Source: Pseudomonas yamanorum | GTDB lineage: Bacteria; Pseudomonadota; Gammaproteobacteria; Pseudomonadales; Pseudomonadaceae | Assembly: GCF_013386765.1 (NCBI RefSeq) | Contig: NZ_JACARE010000021.1 | Coordinates: 1 to 64,000, forward strand | Reading direction: 5' to 3' | DNA length: 64,000 nucleotides | Shown here: positions 61,546 through 64,000 of the stretch, piece after piece | Numbering within the stretch: position 1 is the stretch's first letter | Layout: the number at the start of each line of letters is the position of its first letter | Notes under the pieces: generated by a model | The model's database searches: none | What the model saw: the letters and a program-made list of their open reading frames with translations, nothing else | What the model was told of the DNA's origin: nothing | Translations under genes and position numbers: made by a program

Positions 61546-63027
61546 ATGAAACTGAACAAGCAAAACCTCACGCAACTGGCCCCTGAAGTGCAGTTGCCGG
61601 CCTATGCGATCGCCAACACAAGCCAAGGCATCGCGCACATCGGCGTCGGCGGGTTCCACCGCGCCCACCAGGCGTATTACACCGATGCGCTGATGAACAC
61701 CGGCACCGGCCTGGACTGGAGCATTTGCGGCGTGGGCTTGCGTAGCGAAGACCGCAAGGCCCGGGACGACCTGGCCGGCCAGGACTACCTGTTTACCCTG
61801 TATGAACTGGGTGACACCGACGACACCGAAGTGCGCGTGATCGGCTCCATCAGCGACATGCTGCTGGCCGAAGACGGTGCCCAGGCGTTGATCGACAAGC
61901 TGGCCAGCCCGCAGATTCGGATCGTCTCGCTGACCATCACCGAAGGCGGCTACTGCATCGACGACAGCAACGGCGAGTTCATGGCCAACCTGCCGCAGAT
62001 CCAGCATGACCTGGCCAACCCGCACTCGCCGAAAACCGTGTTCGGGTTTATCTGCGCCGCGCTGACCCAGCGCCGCGCCGCCGGGGTTGCAGCCTTTACC
62101 GTGATGTCCTGCGATAACCTGCCCCACAACGGCGCCGTGACCCGCAAGGCCTTGCTGGCCTTTGCCGCGCTGCACAACCCTGACCTGCACGAGTGGATCA
62201 AGGCCAATGTGAGCTTCCCGAATGCCATGGTCGACCGCATCACGCCGATGACCAGCACCGCGCACCGCCTGCAACTGCACGACGACCACGGCATCGACGA
62301 TGCCTGGCCGGTGGTCTGCGAGCCGTTTGTGCAATGGGTGCTGGAAGACAAGTTCGTCAACGGTCGCCCGGCGTGGGAGACGGTGGGCGTGCAGTTCACC
62401 GATGACGTGACGCCGTACGAAGAAATGAAGATCGGCCTGCTCAACGGCAGTCACCTGGCGCTGACGTACCTGGGTTTCCTCAAGGGTTATCGCTTCGTCC
62501 ACGAGACCATGAACGACCCGTTGTTCGTGGCCTACATGCGCGCCTACATGGACTTGGACGTCACGCCCAACCTGGCGCCAGTGCCGGGTATCGACCTGAC
62601 CGAGTACAAGCAGACCCTGGTGGACCGTTTTTCCAACCAGGCGATTGCCGATCAGTTGGAGCGTGTGTGTTCCGATGGTTCGTCGAAGTTTCCCAAGTTC
62701 ACCGTCCCGACCATCAACCGCCTGATCGCCGATGGCCGCGAGACCGAGCGCGCCGCGCTGGTGGTGGCGGCGTGGGCGCTGTACTTGAAAGGCGTGGATG
62801 AGAATGGCGTAATCTTCCGCATTCCGGACCCCCGCGCCGAGTTTTGCCAAGGGCTGGTGACGGACGATGCGTTGATCAGCAAGCGGCTGTTGGGGGTGGA
62901 AGAGATTTTTGGTACGGCTATTCCCAACTCCCCTGCGTTTGTGGCAGCGTTTGAGCGGTGTTTCGAGAGCCTGCAGGATGTGGGTGTGAGTAAAACGCTG
63001 GAGCGGCTGCTCGCCAATATCCACTGA
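61546..63027 (+). CDS. mtlD: Mannitol/polyol 2-dehydrogenase MtlD
   Basis: NAD-dependent long-chain polyol dehydrogenase, 493 residues, the length of the P. fluorescens enzyme. N-terminal GVGGFHRAHQAYYTDALM begins the nucleotide fold; the catalytic lysine is in the KIGLLNGSHLALTYLG block. It oxidises mannitol to fructose, arabitol to xylulose and glucitol to fructose. ATG 61546, 18 bases after mtlK. Confidence 0.95.
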   Translation: MKLNKQNLTQLAPEVQLPAYAIANTSQGIAHIGVGGFHRAHQAYYTDALMNTGTGLDWSICGVGLRSEDRKARDDLAGQDYLFTLYELGDTDDTEVRVIGSISDMLLAEDGAQALIDKLASPQIRIVSLTITEGGYCIDDSNGEFMANLPQIQHDLANPHSPKTVFGFICAALTQRRAAGVAAFTVMSCDNLPHNGAVTRKALLAFAALHNPDLHEWIKANVSFPNAMVDRITPMTSTAHRLQLHDDHGIDDAWPVVCEPFVQWVLEDKFVNGRPAWETVGVQFTDDVTPYEEMKIGLLNGSHLALTYLGFLKGYRFVHETMNDPLFVAYMRAYMDLDVTPNLAPVPGIDLTEYKQTLVDRFSNQAIADQLERVCSDGSSKFPKFTVPTINRLIADGRETERAALVVAAWALYLKGVDENGVIFRIPDPRAEFCQGLVTDDALISKRLLGVEEIFGTAIPNSPAFVAAFERCFESLQDVGVSKTLERLLANIH

Positions 63028-63044
63028 CGGAACCGAATCAAAAA

Positions 63045-63133
63045 TGTGGGAGCTGGCTTGCCTGCGATAGCGGTGTATCAGCTAAATGGTTGCTGGCTGA
63101 AAGACCGCCATCGCAGGCAAGCCAGCTCCCACA
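63045..63133. repeat. REPIN, class A
   Basis: Paired arms between mtlD and the xylulokinase gene, with a centre of about 40 bases. Confidence 0.9.
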
Positions 63134-63178
63134 TTGATCGCATTCTCACTCCAAAAACAACACTGCTGAGCGACGATC

Positions 63179-64000
63179 ATGACCCAGCAAAACCTCTACC
63201 TCGGCATCGACTGCGGCACCCAGGGCACCAAGGCCATCGTCCTCGACGCCGGCAGCGGCAAAGTCCTGGGCCTGGGCGCCGCCAGCCACACACTGCTCAG
63301 CGGCGCCAACGGGCGCCGCGAACAGCACACCCAGGAATGGCTCGACGCCTTCACCGAAGCCACCCACCGCGCCTTGCAACAGGCCGGCGTGGACGGCCAG
63401 GACATCCTCGCCATCGGCGTCTCCGGCCAGCAACACGGCCTGGTGCTGCTGGATGACCAAGGCCAGGTGCTGCGCCCGGCCAAACTGTGGTGCGACACCG
63501 AAACCACGCCGGAAAACGATCGCTTGCTGCAGCATCTGGGCGGCGAAAGCGGCTCCCTGGAGCGCCTCGGCGTGGCCATCGCCCCGGGCTACACCGTGTC
63601 CAAGCTGCTGTGGACCCGCGAACAGCACCCGGATATTTTCTCGCGCATCGCCCATATCCTGCTGCCCCACGACTACCTCAACTACTGGCTCACCGGCCGC
63701 GCCTGCGCGGAATACGGCGATGCCTCGGGCACCGGCTATTTCAACGTGCGCACCCGGGAATGGGACCTGGCGCTGTTGCGCCATATCGACCCCGACGGGC
63801 GCCTGGAAGCCGCGTTGCCCGAGTTGATCGAGGCCAACCAGCCAGTAGGCACTGTCCTGCCCGCCATCGCCGAGCGCCTGGGCATCAACCCGAATGCCCA
63901 GGTGTCCAGCGGCGGCGGCGACAACATGATGGGCGCCATCGGCACCGGCAATATCGCCCCCGGCGTGATCACCATGAGCCTGGGTTCATCCGGCACCGTG
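63179..64000 (+). CDS. mtlY: Xylulokinase MtlY, cut by the window end
   Basis: The first 274 codons of a FGGY carbohydrate kinase. The N-terminal LYLGIDCGTQGTKAIVLD phosphate loop, GVSGQQHGLVLLD, KLWCDTET and GYTVSKLLW and GGGDNMMGAIGTG are all family blocks of xylulokinase. It phosphorylates xylulose formed from arabitol. The fructokinase mtlZ is expected after it, outside the window. Confidence 0.93.
   Translation, partial: MTQQNLYLGIDCGTQGTKAIVLDAGSGKVLGLGAASHTLLSGANGRREQHTQEWLDAFTEATHRALQQAGVDGQDILAIGVSGQQHGLVLLDDQGQVLRPAKLWCDTETTPENDRLLQHLGGESGSLERLGVAIAPGYTVSKLLWTREQHPDIFSRIAHILLPHDYLNYWLTGRACAEYGDASGTGYFNVRTREWDLALLRHIDPDGRLEAALPELIEANQPVGTVLPAIAERLGINPNAQVSSGGGDNMMGAIGTGNIAPGVITMSLGSSGTV

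Noticed and set aside
60331..63024. 897-codon open frame on the minus strand over mtlK and mtlD
   Set aside because: It lies opposite two well-matched genes, has no domain, and its His/Gln/Val-rich make-up is typical of the reverse strand of G+C-rich genes.
15875..63133. Repeated GTGGGAGCTGGCTTGCC blocks as a possible CRISPR array
   Set aside because: Copies are scattered singly over 47 kb as inverted pairs, with no regular spacers and no cas genes; they are REPINs.

Overview
The window reads as chromosomal DNA of a saprophytic, plant- or soil-associated Pseudomonas of the P. fluorescens group. The evidence is high G+C, ordinary Pseudomonas codon use throughout, a mannitol cluster (mtlR, mtlEFGKD, xylulokinase) laid out as in P. 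fluorescens, a nicotinate catabolic cluster (nicBARX / nicCDEFT) very like that of P. putida, a Ku-LigD repair pair, and many REP/REPIN hairpins of the kind known from this group. I saw no rRNA, tRNA, CRISPR array, insertion sequence or prophage.

Layout. 0-4.5 kb: an AspT-type antiporter, a glutamate decarboxylase and an AraC regulator. 4.5-8.9 kb: an iron-uptake operon efeU-efeO-efeB plus a second imelysin protein, behind a Fur-box-like site. 8.9-13.2 kb: a 1427-residue toxin- or effector-like protein of uncertain function, with an internal duplication. 13.3-15.9 kb: pssA, a TetR regulator with a perfect palindrome in front of it, and an NTF2-like protein. 16-17.5 kb: a PQQ-type aldose dehydrogenase and a small secreted protein. 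17.7-21 kb: ku-ligD. 21-24.4 kb: lpxO, wzz and a methyltransferase remnant. 24.6-30.1 kb: two MFS carriers, the ABC-F ATPase YbiT and a secreted hydrolase. 30.3-34.5 kb: azoR with AraC and LysR regulators, a MmcQ/YjbR protein, a DUF1294 protein and uppP. 34.8-37.7 kb: a chemoreceptor, pnuC and a NadR-like kinase. 37.8-40.3 kb: gamma-glutamyltransferase and a TetR regulator.

40.4-52.9 kb holds the nicotinate pathway. NicAB hydroxylates nicotinate to 6-hydroxynicotinate, NicC makes 2,5-dihydroxypyridine, NicX opens the ring to N-formylmaleamate, NicD deformylates it, NicF deamidates maleamate and NicE isomerises maleate to fumarate. NicT is the carrier and NicR the MarR repressor. The last gene is a secreted nucleoside hydrolase in the place where the porin gene nicP is expected, which suggests that extracellular pyridine ribosides may be cut to feed the pathway. 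53-55.9 kb: a PhoPQ-related lipoprotein and a lone glycosyltransferase. 55.9 kb to the end: the mannitol/polyol cluster, cut by the window edge inside the xylulokinase gene.

Most interesting for follow-up are the nucleoside hydrolase in the nic operon, the large repeat-containing toxin-like protein, the paired motifs in the nicA and nicX/nicC control regions, and the dense REPIN population of three sequence classes.
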